Shown here in pieces: positions 38,614 to 50,274 of a stretch of DNA of 64,000 bases. A program made the position numbers and the translations under genes. The stretch covers positions 1 to 64,000 of the forward strand of contig NZ_QMDI01000002.1 in assembly GCF_003336755.1 (NCBI RefSeq). The letters run 5' to 3'. Position 1 is the first letter of the stretch. Every line of letters begins with the position of its first letter. The DNA is from Elioraea thermophila (ex Habib et al. 2022) (GTDB taxonomy: Bacteria > Pseudomonadota > Alphaproteobacteria > Acetobacterales > Acetobacteraceae). The notes below the pieces were generated by a model. The model was given only the letters and a program-made list of their open reading frames with translations, did not search any database and was not told the DNA's origin.

Positions 38614-39633
38614 ATGGCCACGGCCGAAACGACAGGGAAGCGGAAGGGCAAGGTCGCGCTCGCGATGACGCGCGAGGAGTTGCTCGCCGCCTGGCGGATG
38701 ATGCTGCTGATCCGCCGTTTCGAGGAGAAGGCGGGCCAGCTCTACGGCATGGGGCTGATCGGCGGCTTCTGCCACCTCTACATCGGGCAGGAGGCGGTCG
38801 TGGTCGGCATCCAGGGCGTGTTGCGCGAGGGCGATCAGGTGATCACCTCCTACCGCGACCACGGCCACATGCTCGCCTGCGGCATGGACCCGAAGGGCGT
38901 GATGGCGGAGCTGACGGGCCGCATCGGCGGCTACTCCAAGGGCAAGGGCGGATCGATGCACATGTTCTCCGCCGAGAAGGGCTTTTACGGCGGGCACGGG
39001 ATCGTCGGCGCCCAGGTGAGTCTCGGCACCGGCATCGCCTTCGCCAACTGGTATCGCGAGAACGGGCATGTCTGCGTGACCTATTTCGGCGAGGGGGCGG
39101 CGAACCAGGGGCAGGTCTACGAGTCGTTCAACCTCGCCTCGCTGTGGAAGCTGCCCGTGCTCTACGTCATCGAGAACAACCGTTACGCGATGGGAACGGC
39201 GGTTGAGCGGGCGACCCCGACGAAGGACCTTTCGCAGCGCGGCGCGGTGTGGGGCATCCCGGGCCGTCAGGTGGACGGCATGGACGTGCTCAAGGTGCGC
39301 GAGGCGGCGGAGGAGGCGATCGCCTACGTGCGCAGCGGGAACGGGCCCTATCTGATGGAGCTGCTCACCTACCGTTTCCGCGGTCACTCGATGTCGGACC
39401 CGGCCAAGTACCGCACGCGCGAGGAGGTGCAGCGGATGCGGGAGGAGCGCGACCCGATCGAGGGGGCGCGCAAGATCCTGCTCGAGCACTACGGCGTGGG
39501 CGAGAACGAGCTGCGCGCGATCGAGGACGAGGTGCGCCGCATCGTGCAGGAGGCGGCCGACTTCGCGCAGGCGAGCCCGGAACCGCCCGAGAGCGAACTC
39601 TACACGGACGTCCTCGTCGAGACCGCCGCCTGA
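38614..39633 (+). CDS. pdhA: Pyruvate dehydrogenase E1 alpha subunit
   Basis: 339 residues. The thiamine diphosphate-dependent alpha chain shows [47 protein letters not shown] and the TPP motif [15 protein letters not shown]...[10 protein letters not shown], then [12 protein letters not shown]. It forms the E1 heterotetramer with PdhB (13 nt downstream) and decarboxylates pyruvate. A GGGGAGGG Shine-Dalgarno lies just upstream of the start. Confidence 0.96.
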   Translation: MATAETTGKRKGKVALAMTREELLAAWRMMLLIRRFEEKAGQLYGMGLIGGFCHLYIGQEAVVVGIQGVLREGDQVITSYRDHGHMLACGMDPKGVMAELTGRIGGYSKGKGGSMHMFSAEKGFYGGHGIVGAQVSLGTGIAFANWYRENGHVCVTYFGEGAANQGQVYESFNLASLWKLPVLYVIENNRYAMGTAVERATPTKDLSQRGAVWGIPGRQVDGMDVLKVREAAEEAIAYVRSGNGPYLMELLTYRFRGHSMSDPAKYRTREEVQRMREERDPIEGARKILLEHYGVGENELRAIEDEVRRIVQEAADFAQASPEPPESELYTDVLVETAA

Positions 39634-39646
39634 AGGAGGGGACGCG

Positions 39647-41014
<1,368 letters not shown>

Positions 41015-41030
41015 GGCGGGGAGGGGAGCG

Positions 41031-42380
41031 ATGCCGACCCAGATCCTGATGCCCGCGCTCAGCCCGACCATGACGGAAGGCACGCTCGCGCGCTGGCTGA
41101 AAAAGGAGGGCGACCGCATCCGGCCCGGCGAGGTGATCGCCGAGATCGAGACCGACAAGGCGACGATGGAGGTGGAGGCGGTCGACGAGGGGATCCTCGC
41201 CCGCATCCTCGTGCCCGAGGGCACGACCGGTGTGGCGGTGAATGCGCCGATCGCGGAGCTGGTGGCGGAAGGCGAGGCGGCGTCCACGGGATCTTCCGCG
41301 CCTCCTGCTGCGCCGCCCAAGCCGGCGACGGGAAGCGCGCCCGCTCCGGCCCTCGCTCCTGCCGCGGCGCCGGCCGCTGCGCCGCGCGGCAACGGGCACG
41401 ACGCAACGGCGGCGGATCGTTCCCCGGACGAACGGCTCTTCGCCTCGCCGTTGGCGCGTCGGATGGCGAAGCTCGCCGGCATCGATCTCACCGCGCTGAA
41501 GGGCTCCGGGCCCGGGGGAAGGATCGTCAAGGCCGACATCGAGGCGGCGATGGCGAAGGCGGCCGCACCTGCGGCTTCGGCCGCTGCTGTTGCCCCCACA
41601 CCACCGCCGGCTCCCGTTGCGCCGGCCCCGGCGCCTACTCCGTCTCCAGCGCCTGCGCCCGCCGCGCCACCGCCGATGGCGGCCCCGCACCGCCTGGTGC
41701 CGCATTCGACGATGCGCAAGGTGATCGCGCGGCGGCTTTCCGAGAGCAAGGCGAGCATTCCGCACTTCTATGCCTCGGTCGATGTCGAACTCGATGCTTT
41801 GTTGAAACTGCGGGCCGAGCTCAACGCCAAGGCGCCCGCCGAGGGGCCGGGTGCGTTCAAGCTCTCGGTCAACGACATGATCATCAAGGCCGCCGCGATC
41901 GCGCTGCGTCGCGTGCCCAAGGTCAACGCGTCGTGGCGCGAGGACGGGATGGTTCTGTATGACGACGTCGACATCGCGGTCGCGGTCGCCCTCCCCGACG
42001 GGCTGATCACGCCCATCGTGCGCCAAGCCGACCGCAAGGGGTTGGCGGCGATCTCCAACGAGATGAAGGACCTCGCCGCGCGGGCGAGGGCGGGCAAGCT
42101 CAAGCCCGAGGAGTTCCAGGGCGGATCTTTTTCCATCAGCAACATGGGCATGATGGGCGTGAAGGAATTCTCGGCCATCATCAACCCGCCGCAGGCGGCG
42201 ATCCTGGCGGTGGCGGCCGGCGAGCAGCGGCCGGTGGTGAAGGGAGGGGCACTCGCCATCGCCACCGTCATGACGGTGACGCTGAGCGTGGATCATCGGG
42301 TGATCGACGGCGCGCTCGCCGCCGAGTGGCTCGGCGTGTTCAAGGGCATCGTCGAGGACCCGCTGCAGATGATGTTGTGA
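41031..42380 (+). CDS. pdhC: Dihydrolipoamide acetyltransferase (E2)
   Basis: 449 residues from ATG 41031. It has one N-terminal lipoyl domain (Lys in [15 protein letters not shown]), a peripheral subunit-binding domain ([30 protein letters not shown]), a long Ala/Pro linker and the catalytic core with [15 protein letters not shown] and the active-site [15 protein letters not shown]. The lipoyl domain is nearly identical to that of PdhB. Transfers the acetyl group to CoA. The gap to lpd contains a large inverted repeat. Confidence 0.96.
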   Translation: MPTQILMPALSPTMTEGTLARWLKKEGDRIRPGEVIAEIETDKATMEVEAVDEGILARILVPEGTTGVAVNAPIAELVAEGEAASTGSSAPPAAPPKPATGSAPAPALAPAAAPAAAPRGNGHDATAADRSPDERLFASPLARRMAKLAGIDLTALKGSGPGGRIVKADIEAAMAKAAAPAASAAAVAPTPPPAPVAPAPAPTPSPAPAPAAPPPMAAPHRLVPHSTMRKVIARRLSESKASIPHFYASVDVELDALLKLRAELNAKAPAEGPGAFKLSVNDMIIKAAAIALRRVPKVNASWREDGMVLYDDVDIAVAVALPDGLITPIVRQADRKGLAAISNEMKDLAARARAGKLKPEEFQGGSFSISNMGMMGVKEFSAIINPPQAAILAVAAGEQRPVVKGGALAIATVMTVTLSVDHRVIDGALAAEWLGVFKGIVEDPLQMML

Positions 42381-42385
42381 GAGCA

Positions 42386-42487
42386 CGGGGGGGCGATGGG
42401 CCCCCCGGCCCCGTTGGTCGCGACGCGCGCCCCGACCGTCGGGAGGGGCGCCCTGACGGGGGGAGCGGGGGGCCCATCGGCCCCCCG
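42386..42487. repeat. 22-bp inverted repeat with inner stem between pdhC and lpd
   Basis: Left arm 42386-42407 (CGGGGGGGCGATGGGCCCCC plus CG) and right arm 42466-42487 are reverse complements with one mismatch. Between them GCGCCCC...GGGGCGC can form a second stem. Each arm is also nearly palindromic. The element lies entirely in the 124-nt pdhC-lpd gap and could be an mRNA processing, attenuation or stability structure. No T-run follows, so a classical terminator is unlikely. Confidence 0.65.
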
Positions 42488-42504
42488 AATCCAGGGAGAC
42501 CACG

Positions 42505-43902
<1,398 letters not shown>

Positions 43903-43954
43903 ACGCGCCGCGCCGCCACTTGCCGAGACCTTCCCCCGCCGCCACCTCCCGCGC

Positions 43955-44932
43955 ATGACGACCCGGATCGAGATCGACCACCGCCGCCCGCGCACGGGGG
44001 CGGAGCGCCACCCGGAGAAGGCGAAGCGCGAAGCGAGCGCGATCCCCCGCAAGCCGGCCTGGATCCGGGTCAAGGCGCCCACCCACCCCGTGTACCTGGA
44101 AACCCGCCGCCTGATGCGGGCGAAGAACCTGGTGACCGTGTGCGAGGAGGCGGCCTGCCCGAACATCGGCGAATGCTGGAGCCGGCGCCACGCCACCGTG
44201 ATGATCATGGGCGAGGTCTGCACGCGGGCCTGCGCCTTCTGCAACGTCGCCACCGGCATCCCGGCCCCCCTCGACCCGGATGAGCCGCGCCGGGTGGCGG
44301 AGGCGGTGGCGGCGATGGGGCTCGCCCACGTCGTCGTCACCTCGGTCGATCGCGACGACTTGGAGGATGGCGGTGCCGCCCACTTCGCCGCCACCATCCG
44401 CGCCATCCGCGCGGCCTCGCCGGCCACCACGGTCGAGGTCCTGACCCCGGACTTCCTGCGCAAGGGCGAGGGCGCGATCGAAACGGTGGTCGCCGCCCAG
44501 CCGGACGTGTTCAACCACAACCTGGAGACGGTGCCGCGTCTCTATCCCACCATCCGCCCCGGCGCGCGTTACTTCGTCTCGCTGCGCCTGCTCGCGCGGG
44601 TGAAGGAGCTGGACCCGGGCATCTTCACCAAGTCGGGGCTTATGGTCGGGCTCGGCGAGGAGCGGGTCGAGCTCGTGCAGGTGATGGACGACTTGCGTGC
44701 GGCCGAGGTCGATTTCCTCACCCTCGGCCAATACCTGCAGCCGACCCCGAAGCACGCGCCCATCGCCCGCTTCGTGCCGCCGGAAGAGTTCGACGAACTC
44801 GCGGCTTTGGCCCGCGGCAAGGGGTTTGCGCTCGTCGCCGCCTCGCCGCTGACGCGGTCGTCCTATCACGCGGATCAGGATTTCGCCCGGCTTCGGGCCG
44901 CGCGCGACGCAAGTCTGGCCCGCGCGGGCTGA
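43955..44932 (+). CDS. lipA: Lipoyl synthase
   Basis: 325 residues. Both iron-sulfur clusters are visible: auxiliary [13 protein letters not shown] and radical-SAM CxxxCxxC in [15 protein letters not shown]. The C-terminal RSSYHAD serine ligand is present. Inserts sulfur into octanoyl groups, here logically placed next to the lipoylated E1 beta and E2 genes. Confidence 0.96.
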   Translation: MTTRIEIDHRRPRTGAERHPEKAKREASAIPRKPAWIRVKAPTHPVYLETRRLMRAKNLVTVCEEAACPNIGECWSRRHATVMIMGEVCTRACAFCNVATGIPAPLDPDEPRRVAEAVAAMGLAHVVVTSVDRDDLEDGGAAHFAATIRAIRAASPATTVEVLTPDFLRKGEGAIETVVAAQPDVFNHNLETVPRLYPTIRPGARYFVSLRLLARVKELDPGIFTKSGLMVGLGEERVELVQVMDDLRAAEVDFLTLGQYLQPTPKHAPIARFVPPEEFDELAALARGKGFALVAASPLTRSSYHADQDFARLRAARDASLARAG

Positions 44933-44983
44933 CGATCACGTTTCCGCTTTCTTTCAGCCGTGTTGCGCCTAGATTGAGGCCGT

Positions 44984-45472
44984 ATGCCGACCCACGCCCA
45001 GCTCAAGTTCCTGCCCTATCGGCCCGATCAGCTGTTCGACCTGGTCGCCGATGTGGGGCGTTATCCGGAATTCCTGCCCTGGTGTGTGGGCGCCCGCATC
45101 CGGCATCGGGACGAGCGTCTGCTGATCGCGGAGCTGATGATCGGCTTCAAGGTGTTCCGCGAGCGGTTCACCAGCCACGTCACGCTCGATCGCCCGCACG
45201 CCATCCACGTCCGCTACCTGGACGGCCCGTTCCGCTACCTGAACAATCACTGGCGGTTCGAACCGCGCGACGGCGGCACGATGATCGACTTCTACGTCGA
45301 TTTCGAGTTCCGCTCGCGCGTGCTGCAGGCGGCGATCGGGGTGGTGTTCAACGAGGCGGTGCGGCTGATGGTCGCGGCCTTCGAACGCCGCGCGGCGAAG
45401 ATCTACGGCGCCCCCCTTCCGCGCGGCACCGCGCCGGTGGCCACGCCGCCGCTGCCGACGCCGGGGACCTGA
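44984..45472 (+). CDS. Coq10/RatA-type START-domain protein
   Basis: 162 residues. LPYRPDQLFDLVADVGRYPEFLPWCVGARI at the N-terminus and FRYLNNHWRFEP...FEFRSRVLQAAIGVVF later are characteristic of the Coq10/RatA (polyketide-cyclase-like) family, thought to bind ubiquinone and aid respiration. It follows lipA, a common alphaproteobacterial neighbour. Annotations as a ribosome-association toxin come from the E. coli homologue and may not apply. Confidence 0.87.
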   Translation: MPTHAQLKFLPYRPDQLFDLVADVGRYPEFLPWCVGARIRHRDERLLIAELMIGFKVFRERFTSHVTLDRPHAIHVRYLDGPFRYLNNHWRFEPRDGGTMIDFYVDFEFRSRVLQAAIGVVFNEAVRLMVAAFERRAAKIYGAPLPRGTAPVATPPLPTPGT

Positions 45473-45520
45473 CGGGCGAGAGGGCCGCGGCAGCCGCGAG
45501 GGCCGCCGCCCGGCCGTTTC

Positions 45521-45700
45521 TCAGGCGTTGCCCGTCTCGCGCTTCAGCCGCTCCATCTCCTCCTTCAGCTTGAGCTTCTCGCGCTTGAGCCGCGCCACCT
45601 CGGCCTCGTCCGCGCGCGGACGGCCGAGTTCGGATGCGAGCTTCTCCTCGAGGGCGGCGTGGCGGCCGCTCAGGGTCGCGAGCCGTTGCTGGACGTTCAT
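45521..45700 (-). CDS. DUF465 (YdcH-like) small coiled-coil protein
   Basis: 59 residues from ATG 45700. The whole sequence is one amphipathic helix rich in Lys, Glu and Leu (RLATLSGRHAALEEKLASEL, VARLKREKLKLKEEMERL), matching the DUF465 pattern of small alphaproteobacterial proteins. Function is unknown. It is single, on the opposite strand to both neighbours. Confidence 0.8.
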   Translation of the reverse strand: MNVQQRLATLSGRHAALEEKLASELGRPRADEAEVARLKREKLKLKEEMERLKRETGNA

Positions 45701-45877
45701 GCGTCGCCTCCTCTCGCGGCCCGACCGTTCCGGGCCGAGGCGGGAGTGTGACGGAACGGTTTCGCCCTCGGCAAGCCCCAGGCCGCGATTTGACGCCGCC
45801 GTGACGCCGCCCCCGTCGACGACGGCCGGCTTTCGGGGCAGAGACGCGCGACCTCCCCACACCACGCACGCGCGAGC

Positions 45878-46954
45878 ATGACGAACACCGTCTCCTACAT
45901 CCCGCCCCGTCCCGATCCGCGCCTTCCCCCGCCGCGGATCAACCTCTTCTCCGACACCCAGACGAAGCCCACACCCGCGATGCGGGAGGCGATGGCGCGG
46001 GCGGAGGTCGGCGACGAGCAGTTCGGCGACGACCCCACCGTGTGGGCGCTGTGCGACCGGATGTGCGCGCTCCTCGGCACCGAGGCGGCCGTCTTCCTCC
46101 CTTCGGGGACGATGGCGAACCAGATCGCCATTCGCGTGCATTGTCGGCCGGGCGACGAGATCCTGGCCCACGAGACGGCGCACATCGTCACCTCCGAACA
46201 CGGCGGGCCCTGGGCCAACGCGGGCGCGGCCGTGCGCGGCCTGCCCGGCGAGCGGGGGATCTTCTCCGCCGAGACTTTGCGCGCCGCGATCCGCCCCAAG
46301 AGCCGCTACGCCCCGCCGCAGAGCCTCGTGTCGGTCGAGCAGACGGCGAACATCGCGGGCGGCACGGTGTGGCGGGCGGAGGAGCTCGCCGCCGTGGTCG
46401 AGGTCGCCCGCGCGGCAGGGCTCGCCACCCATATGGACGGGGCGCGGCTGATGAACGCCGCCGTCGCGCTCGGGGTGCCGGCGGCCGCGCTCGCGCGCGG
46501 CTTCGACAGCGTCTGGCTCGACTTCTCCAAGGGGCTCGGCGCGCCGGTGGGTGCCGTGCTGTGTGGCTCGCGCGCCTTCATCGACGAGGCTTGGCGGTGG
46601 AAGCAGCGCATGGGCGGGGCGATGCGCCAGGCGGGCGTGATCGCCGCCGCCTGCCTCCATGCGCTCGACCATCACGTGGCGCGCCTCGCCGAGGATCACG
46701 CCAACGCCCGGCTGTTCGCGGACAGGCTCGCCGCGATCGAGGGCGTGACGGTGCAGCCCCCCGAGACCAACCTCGTGTTCTTCGACCCCAGCGGGGCGGG
46801 GCTCAGCCCCGAAGCGCTCGCCGCCCGGCTTGCTCAGCGCGGCATCCGCATCAGCGTGCTCGGCGGACGCTGCCGGGCCGCCACCCATCTCGACGTCACG
46901 GCAGCGATGGTGGAGGAGGCGGCGGCCGAGATCCGCGCTATCCTTGGCGGCTGA
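45878..46954 (+). CDS. Low-specificity L-threonine aldolase (PLP enzyme)
   Basis: 358 residues. NLFSDTQTKPTPAMREAMA, AEVGDEQFGDDPTVWALCDR, FLPSGTMANQIAI, HMDGARLMNAAVALG, and the PLP lysine in WLDFSKGLGAPVGAVL fit the beta-eliminating-lyase/threonine-aldolase family. Cleaves threonine (or related beta-hydroxy amino acids) to glycine and an aldehyde. Followed 21 nt later by the enoyl-CoA hydratase gene. Confidence 0.88.
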   Translation: MTNTVSYIPPRPDPRLPPPRINLFSDTQTKPTPAMREAMARAEVGDEQFGDDPTVWALCDRMCALLGTEAAVFLPSGTMANQIAIRVHCRPGDEILAHETAHIVTSEHGGPWANAGAAVRGLPGERGIFSAETLRAAIRPKSRYAPPQSLVSVEQTANIAGGTVWRAEELAAVVEVARAAGLATHMDGARLMNAAVALGVPAAALARGFDSVWLDFSKGLGAPVGAVLCGSRAFIDEAWRWKQRMGGAMRQAGVIAAACLHALDHHVARLAEDHANARLFADRLAAIEGVTVQPPETNLVFFDPSGAGLSPEALAARLAQRGIRISVLGGRCRAATHLDVTAAMVEEAAAEIRAILGG

Positions 46955-46975
46955 ACGACGAGGGAGGGAAGGGCC

Positions 46976-47782
46976 ATGCCCGAGGGAACGAGGCTCGCCG
47001 AACGACGGCTGAAGGTCGAACGCGAGGGGGCGGTCGCGATCGTCACCCTGAACCGGCCGGAGGCGCGCAACGCCCTCTCCTTCGCCCTGCTCGAGGACCT
47101 GGAGGCGGAGTTCGCCCAGCTCAGGGGCGATGCGGCCGTCCGGGCCGTCGTCCTGGCCGGCGAGGGCCCGGCCTTCTGTGCGGGGCACGACCTGCGCGAG
47201 CTCACCGCCCATCGGGCGGATGCGGACGGAGGAAGGGCCTTCTTCCAGGCCACGATGGCGAAGTGCGCGGCGGTGATGCAGGCGCTCGCCACCCTGCCGC
47301 AGCCGACCATCGCCGCCGTCGAGGGAATCGCCACCGCCGCCGGCTGCCAGCTCGTCGCCACCTGCGATCTCGCGGTGGCGGGGGAGGGGGCGAAGTTCTG
47401 CACGCCCGGCGTGGCGATCGGCCTCTTTTGCGCCACGCCGGCGGTCGCCCTCTCGCGCGCCGTCTCGCGCCGGCACGCGCTCGAGATGCTCTACACCGGC
47501 GACATGGTGGATGCCGCGCACGCGCACCGCATCGGCCTCGTCAACCGCGTCGTCGCCCAGGGGCTTGCGCTCGCCGAAGCGAAGGCGCTCGCGCAGCGCA
47601 TCGCCGCGAGGCCGGCCTCCGTCGTGCAGGGCGGCAAGGCGGCGTTCCTGCGCCAGGAGGGCCGCCCGCTGGCCGAGGCCTATCGCGATGCCGCCTGCGT
47701 CATGGTGGAGCAACTCCTCGACCCTGCCGCCATCGAGGGCATCGGTGCCTTCCTGGAGAAGCGGCAGCCGAACTGGCCCTAG
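46976..47782 (+). CDS. Enoyl-CoA hydratase/isomerase family protein, ECHDC3-like, lacking catalytic Glu
   Basis: 268 residues with the crotonase fold: [32 protein letters not shown] (oxyanion loop), and [19 protein letters not shown]. In active hydratases the last stretch carries Glu (GGGCELA) and the next strand carries a second Glu (FGQPEI). Here these are Gln and Gly (AGCQLVA, FCTPGV). The pattern [19 protein letters not shown] with FCTPG resembles the ECHDC3 branch. Hydration activity is therefore doubtful. The gene overlaps the convergent pncC stop by 4 nt. Confidence 0.8.
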   Translation: MPEGTRLAERRLKVEREGAVAIVTLNRPEARNALSFALLEDLEAEFAQLRGDAAVRAVVLAGEGPAFCAGHDLRELTAHRADADGGRAFFQATMAKCAAVMQALATLPQPTIAAVEGIATAAGCQLVATCDLAVAGEGAKFCTPGVAIGLFCATPAVALSRAVSRRHALEMLYTGDMVDAAHAHRIGLVNRVVAQGLALAEAKALAQRIAARPASVVQGGKAAFLRQEGRPLAEAYRDAACVMVEQLLDPAAIEGIGAFLEKRQPNWP

Positions 47783-48273
47783 GGGCGCAGAAGCCCCCGG
47801 GCGAGGGCGAAGGCGGCGCGGACGGACGCGAGGCGCACGGCGGTACGGTCACCGGCGAACAGGTGCCGCTCGATCCGCGCTTCGCCCCCGGCCCTGGTGA
47901 GCCCGGCGAGGAAGACGAGGCCCACGGGCTTGGTCGCCGTCCCGCCGCCGGGTCCGGCGATCCCGGTCACCGCCAGCGCGACCTCGGCCCGCGAACGGGC
48001 AAGCGCGCCGCGCACCATCGCCTCCGCCACCTCGGCGGATACCGCACCGACGCGCGCGATCATGGCCGGGTCGACCGCGAGCAGGTCGCTCTTCGCCGCG
48101 TTCGAGTAGGTGACGAAGCCCCTCTCCACCACGTCGGAAGAACCCGGGATGGCGGTGAGCACGGCGGCGATCAGCCCGCCCGTGCAGGACTCCGCGGTGG
48201 CGAGCCTCAGCCCCGCACGGCGGAACTCCGCGAGCAGGGCCTCGGCGTCGGCGAGCAAGGTGTTGTCGATCAT
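47779..48273 (-). CDS. pncC: Nicotinamide-nucleotide amidohydrolase (CinA C-terminal domain)
   Basis: 164 residues from ATG 48273. [43 protein letters not shown] and [23 protein letters not shown] are the CinA-C domain hallmarks. It deamidates nicotinamide mononucleotide in NAD salvage. The CinA N-terminal molybdopterin-like domain is absent. Last gene of a five-gene run whose junctions are all 4-nt overlaps. Confidence 0.9.
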   Translation of the reverse strand: MIDNTLLADAEALLAEFRRAGLRLATAESCTGGLIAAVLTAIPGSSDVVERGFVTYSNAAKSDLLAVDPAMIARVGAVSAEVAEAMVRGALARSRAEVALAVTGIAGPGGGTATKPVGLVFLAGLTRAGGEARIERHLFAGDRTAVRLASVRAAFALARGLLRP

Positions 48274-48731
48274 GGAAAGAGGCTCGGGGGTGAAACCAAT
48301 CCCAACAGGAGCAGGACGAGCGCGGCGAGCGCGCCGGCGACCAGGTCGTCCAGCATCACCCCCCGTGCACCGGGCTGACGGTCGGCCCAGCCGACGGGGC
48401 CGGGCTTGGCGATGTCGAACAGGCGAAACAGGGCGAAGGCGGCGGCGACCCCCGCCCACCCGAACCCCGCAAGCCCGGCGAGCGCCAGCCACTGCCCGGC
48501 TGCCTCGTCGATCACGATCCAATCTGGGTCGGGCTCGTCGCTGCGGGCGAGTTCCGTCGCCACCGCCCACCAGCCGATGAGCCCGATCAGCCCCGCCCCG
48601 GCCAGCACGGCGAGCGGCCCGGCGAAGGCGAGTAGCGCCGCGCCCGGGACGAGGGCGACAAGGGAGCCCCAGGTGCCCGGGGCGGGGCGAAGGAAGCCGA
48701 CCCCGAACAGGGAGGCGATGGGTCGCGTCAC
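48270..48731 (-). CDS. pgpA: Phosphatidylglycerophosphatase A
   Basis: 153 residues with a GTG start overlapping the upstream gene. [34 protein letters not shown] and [20 protein letters not shown]...[10 protein letters not shown] are PgpA motifs. About four hydrophobic segments place it in the inner membrane. Dephosphorylates phosphatidylglycerol phosphate. Overlaps pncC by 4 nt. Confidence 0.93.
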   Translation of the reverse strand: MTRPIASLFGVGFLRPAPGTWGSLVALVPGAALLAFAGPLAVLAGAGLIGLIGWWAVATELARSDEPDPDWIVIDEAAGQWLALAGLAGFGWAGVAAAFALFRLFDIAKPGPVGWADRQPGARGVMLDDLVAGALAALVLLLLGLVSPPSLFP

Positions 48732-49570
48732 GGCTGGGCGGCGATCCAGGCATCGACCGCCGGCGCGATCGCGGGCTCGGACAGGGTGGGTGCGTGGCCC
48801 ACGCCGCCGAGCACGATCTCCTCGAGATCGGGCTTCACTTCCTTCATCCGCCGCGCCGTCGCCTCCGTCAGCACGTCCGATGCACCGCCGCGCACGACCA
48901 GCACCGGGAGATGGGCGAGCGCGCCGAACAGCGGCCAGAGGTCGCGCCCCACCCCTTCCTCCAGCGTGCGCACGATCCGCGGGTCCCACACGCTGCGCCA
49001 GGTGCCATCGGGGGCTTGGGCGACGGTGAGGGCGGCGAACTCCCGCCACTCCTCGGCGGTGGCGAGCGACAACCAGGGCAGAGTGAGCCGCAGCCAGGCG
49101 GCGGCCTCCTCGAGCGAGGGGAACACGTGCGCGCGGCCGACCAGCGCCTTCACCGCCGCCAGCCCCGCGCTCCCGACCTCGGGGCCGATGTCGTTGAGCA
49201 GCACGGCGGAGACGAGGCGAGGGCGCGCCGCCGCCATCCCCATCGCGAGCAGCCCCCCCATCGAGGTGCCGATGACGACGACACGAGGAAGATGCAGCGC
49301 GGCACAGAGGTCGAGCACGTCGGCGAGCATCCGCTCCGGCCGATACCGCCGCCAGTCGCTGGCACGGTCCGAGAGCCCCCGCCCGACGTAATCGAGTGCC
49401 ACGACCAGCCGGTCCGTCGCATGGCGGGCGGCGAGGCGGGCGAAATCCCCGCCCGTGCGCACGAGCCCCGGCAGGCACAGGAGCGGCGTGCGCCCGGTCG
49501 GCTCGCCCCAGAGCCGCACCGCGAGCCCGAGCCCGTCGGCGGCGGAGAGGCGGACGAGGCGGGGGCTCAC
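48728..49570 (-). CDS. Alpha/beta hydrolase
   Basis: 280 residues from GTG 49570. The nucleophile elbow GTSMGG ([14 protein letters not shown]), oxyanion stretch [14 protein letters not shown] and terminal His in [12 protein letters not shown] support a working Ser-Asp-His hydrolase. [22 protein letters not shown] is typical of the YcjY/pimeloyl-ester-like group. Substrate unknown. Shares 4-nt overlaps with the HAD gene and pgpA. Confidence 0.85.
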   Translation of the reverse strand: MSPRLVRLSAADGLGLAVRLWGEPTGRTPLLCLPGLVRTGGDFARLAARHATDRLVVALDYVGRGLSDRASDWRRYRPERMLADVLDLCAALHLPRVVVIGTSMGGLLAMGMAAARPRLVSAVLLNDIGPEVGSAGLAAVKALVGRAHVFPSLEEAAAWLRLTLPWLSLATAEEWREFAALTVAQAPDGTWRSVWDPRIVRTLEEGVGRDLWPLFGALAHLPVLVVRGGASDVLTEATARRMKEVKPDLEEIVLGGVGHAPTLSEPAIAPAVDAWIAAQP

Positions 49571-50274
49571 GCCGCCCGCGCGGTATCCGACACCAAGGCG
49601 GGCAGGTCGGCGAGCGAGGCGATCACCGCTGCCGGCGGCGCCCAGGCGAATTCGCCGCGCCCGCGCCGGGCGCGATCGAGCCAGACCGCGGTGAGCCCCG
49701 CCGAGGCCGCCCCCGCCACGTCCCACGGGTGGGCGGAAACGTAGAGGATGTCGGCCGGTGCGAGCCCGAAGCGGGCCGGGGCGAGCGCGTAGACCGCCGG
49801 CGCCGGCTTGAACGAGCCCGTCGGTTCGGCTGAGAGGAGGGCATCGAACAGGGCGTAGAGGCCGCCCGCCTTCGCCGCCGCCACCAGCATGGAGACGGAG
49901 GCGTTGGAGAGGAGGGCGAGCGGGCGGCCGCGCGCCTCGCGCAGCGCGACCAGGGCGGGGCGAACATCGGGGAAAGGCGGGGCCTGCAGCATGCCCTGCA
50001 TCAGCCGCGCGCGCAGCAGCGGGTTGGCGGGGAGCCCGAGCGCGCTCATCGCGTGATCGAGCGCCTCCCCGGTCAGTTCCCACAGATCGGTGCGCCGGCC
50101 GGTGAGCTGGGACATCCAGGCGTACTCGAAGCGCTTGGCTTCCCACAGCGCGGCGAGAGGGCCCGTCGCCTCGCCCAGCGCATCGGCGGCGAAGCGGACC
50201 GCCCCGGCACTGTCGAACACCGTGCCGTGCCCGGACAGCACGATCGCCTTCGCGCCCGCCAAGCTCCCGCTCAT
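49567..50274 (-). CDS. Haloacid dehalogenase-like (type II) protein with Ser in place of the nucleophile
   Basis: 235 residues. The fold of L-2-haloacid dehalogenases is recognisable: KRFEYAWMSQLTGR, ALLSNASVSML (motif II), FKPAPAVYALA (motif III Lys) and YVSAHPWDVAGAASAGL (motif IV Asp). However motif I, normally FDxYGTLFD with the first Asp as nucleophile, here reads LSGHGTVFD, with a TCC serine codon. The rest is well conserved, so this is probably a non-hydrolytic or altered homologue. Overlaps slt and the hydrolase gene by 4 nt each. Confidence 0.85.
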   Translation of the reverse strand: MSGSLAGAKAIVLSGHGTVFDSAGAVRFAADALGEATGPLAALWEAKRFEYAWMSQLTGRRTDLWELTGEALDHAMSALGLPANPLLRARLMQGMLQAPPFPDVRPALVALREARGRPLALLSNASVSMLVAAAKAGGLYALFDALLSAEPTGSFKPAPAVYALAPARFGLAPADILYVSAHPWDVAGAASAGLTAVWLDRARRGRGEFAWAPPAAVIASLADLPALVSDTARAA

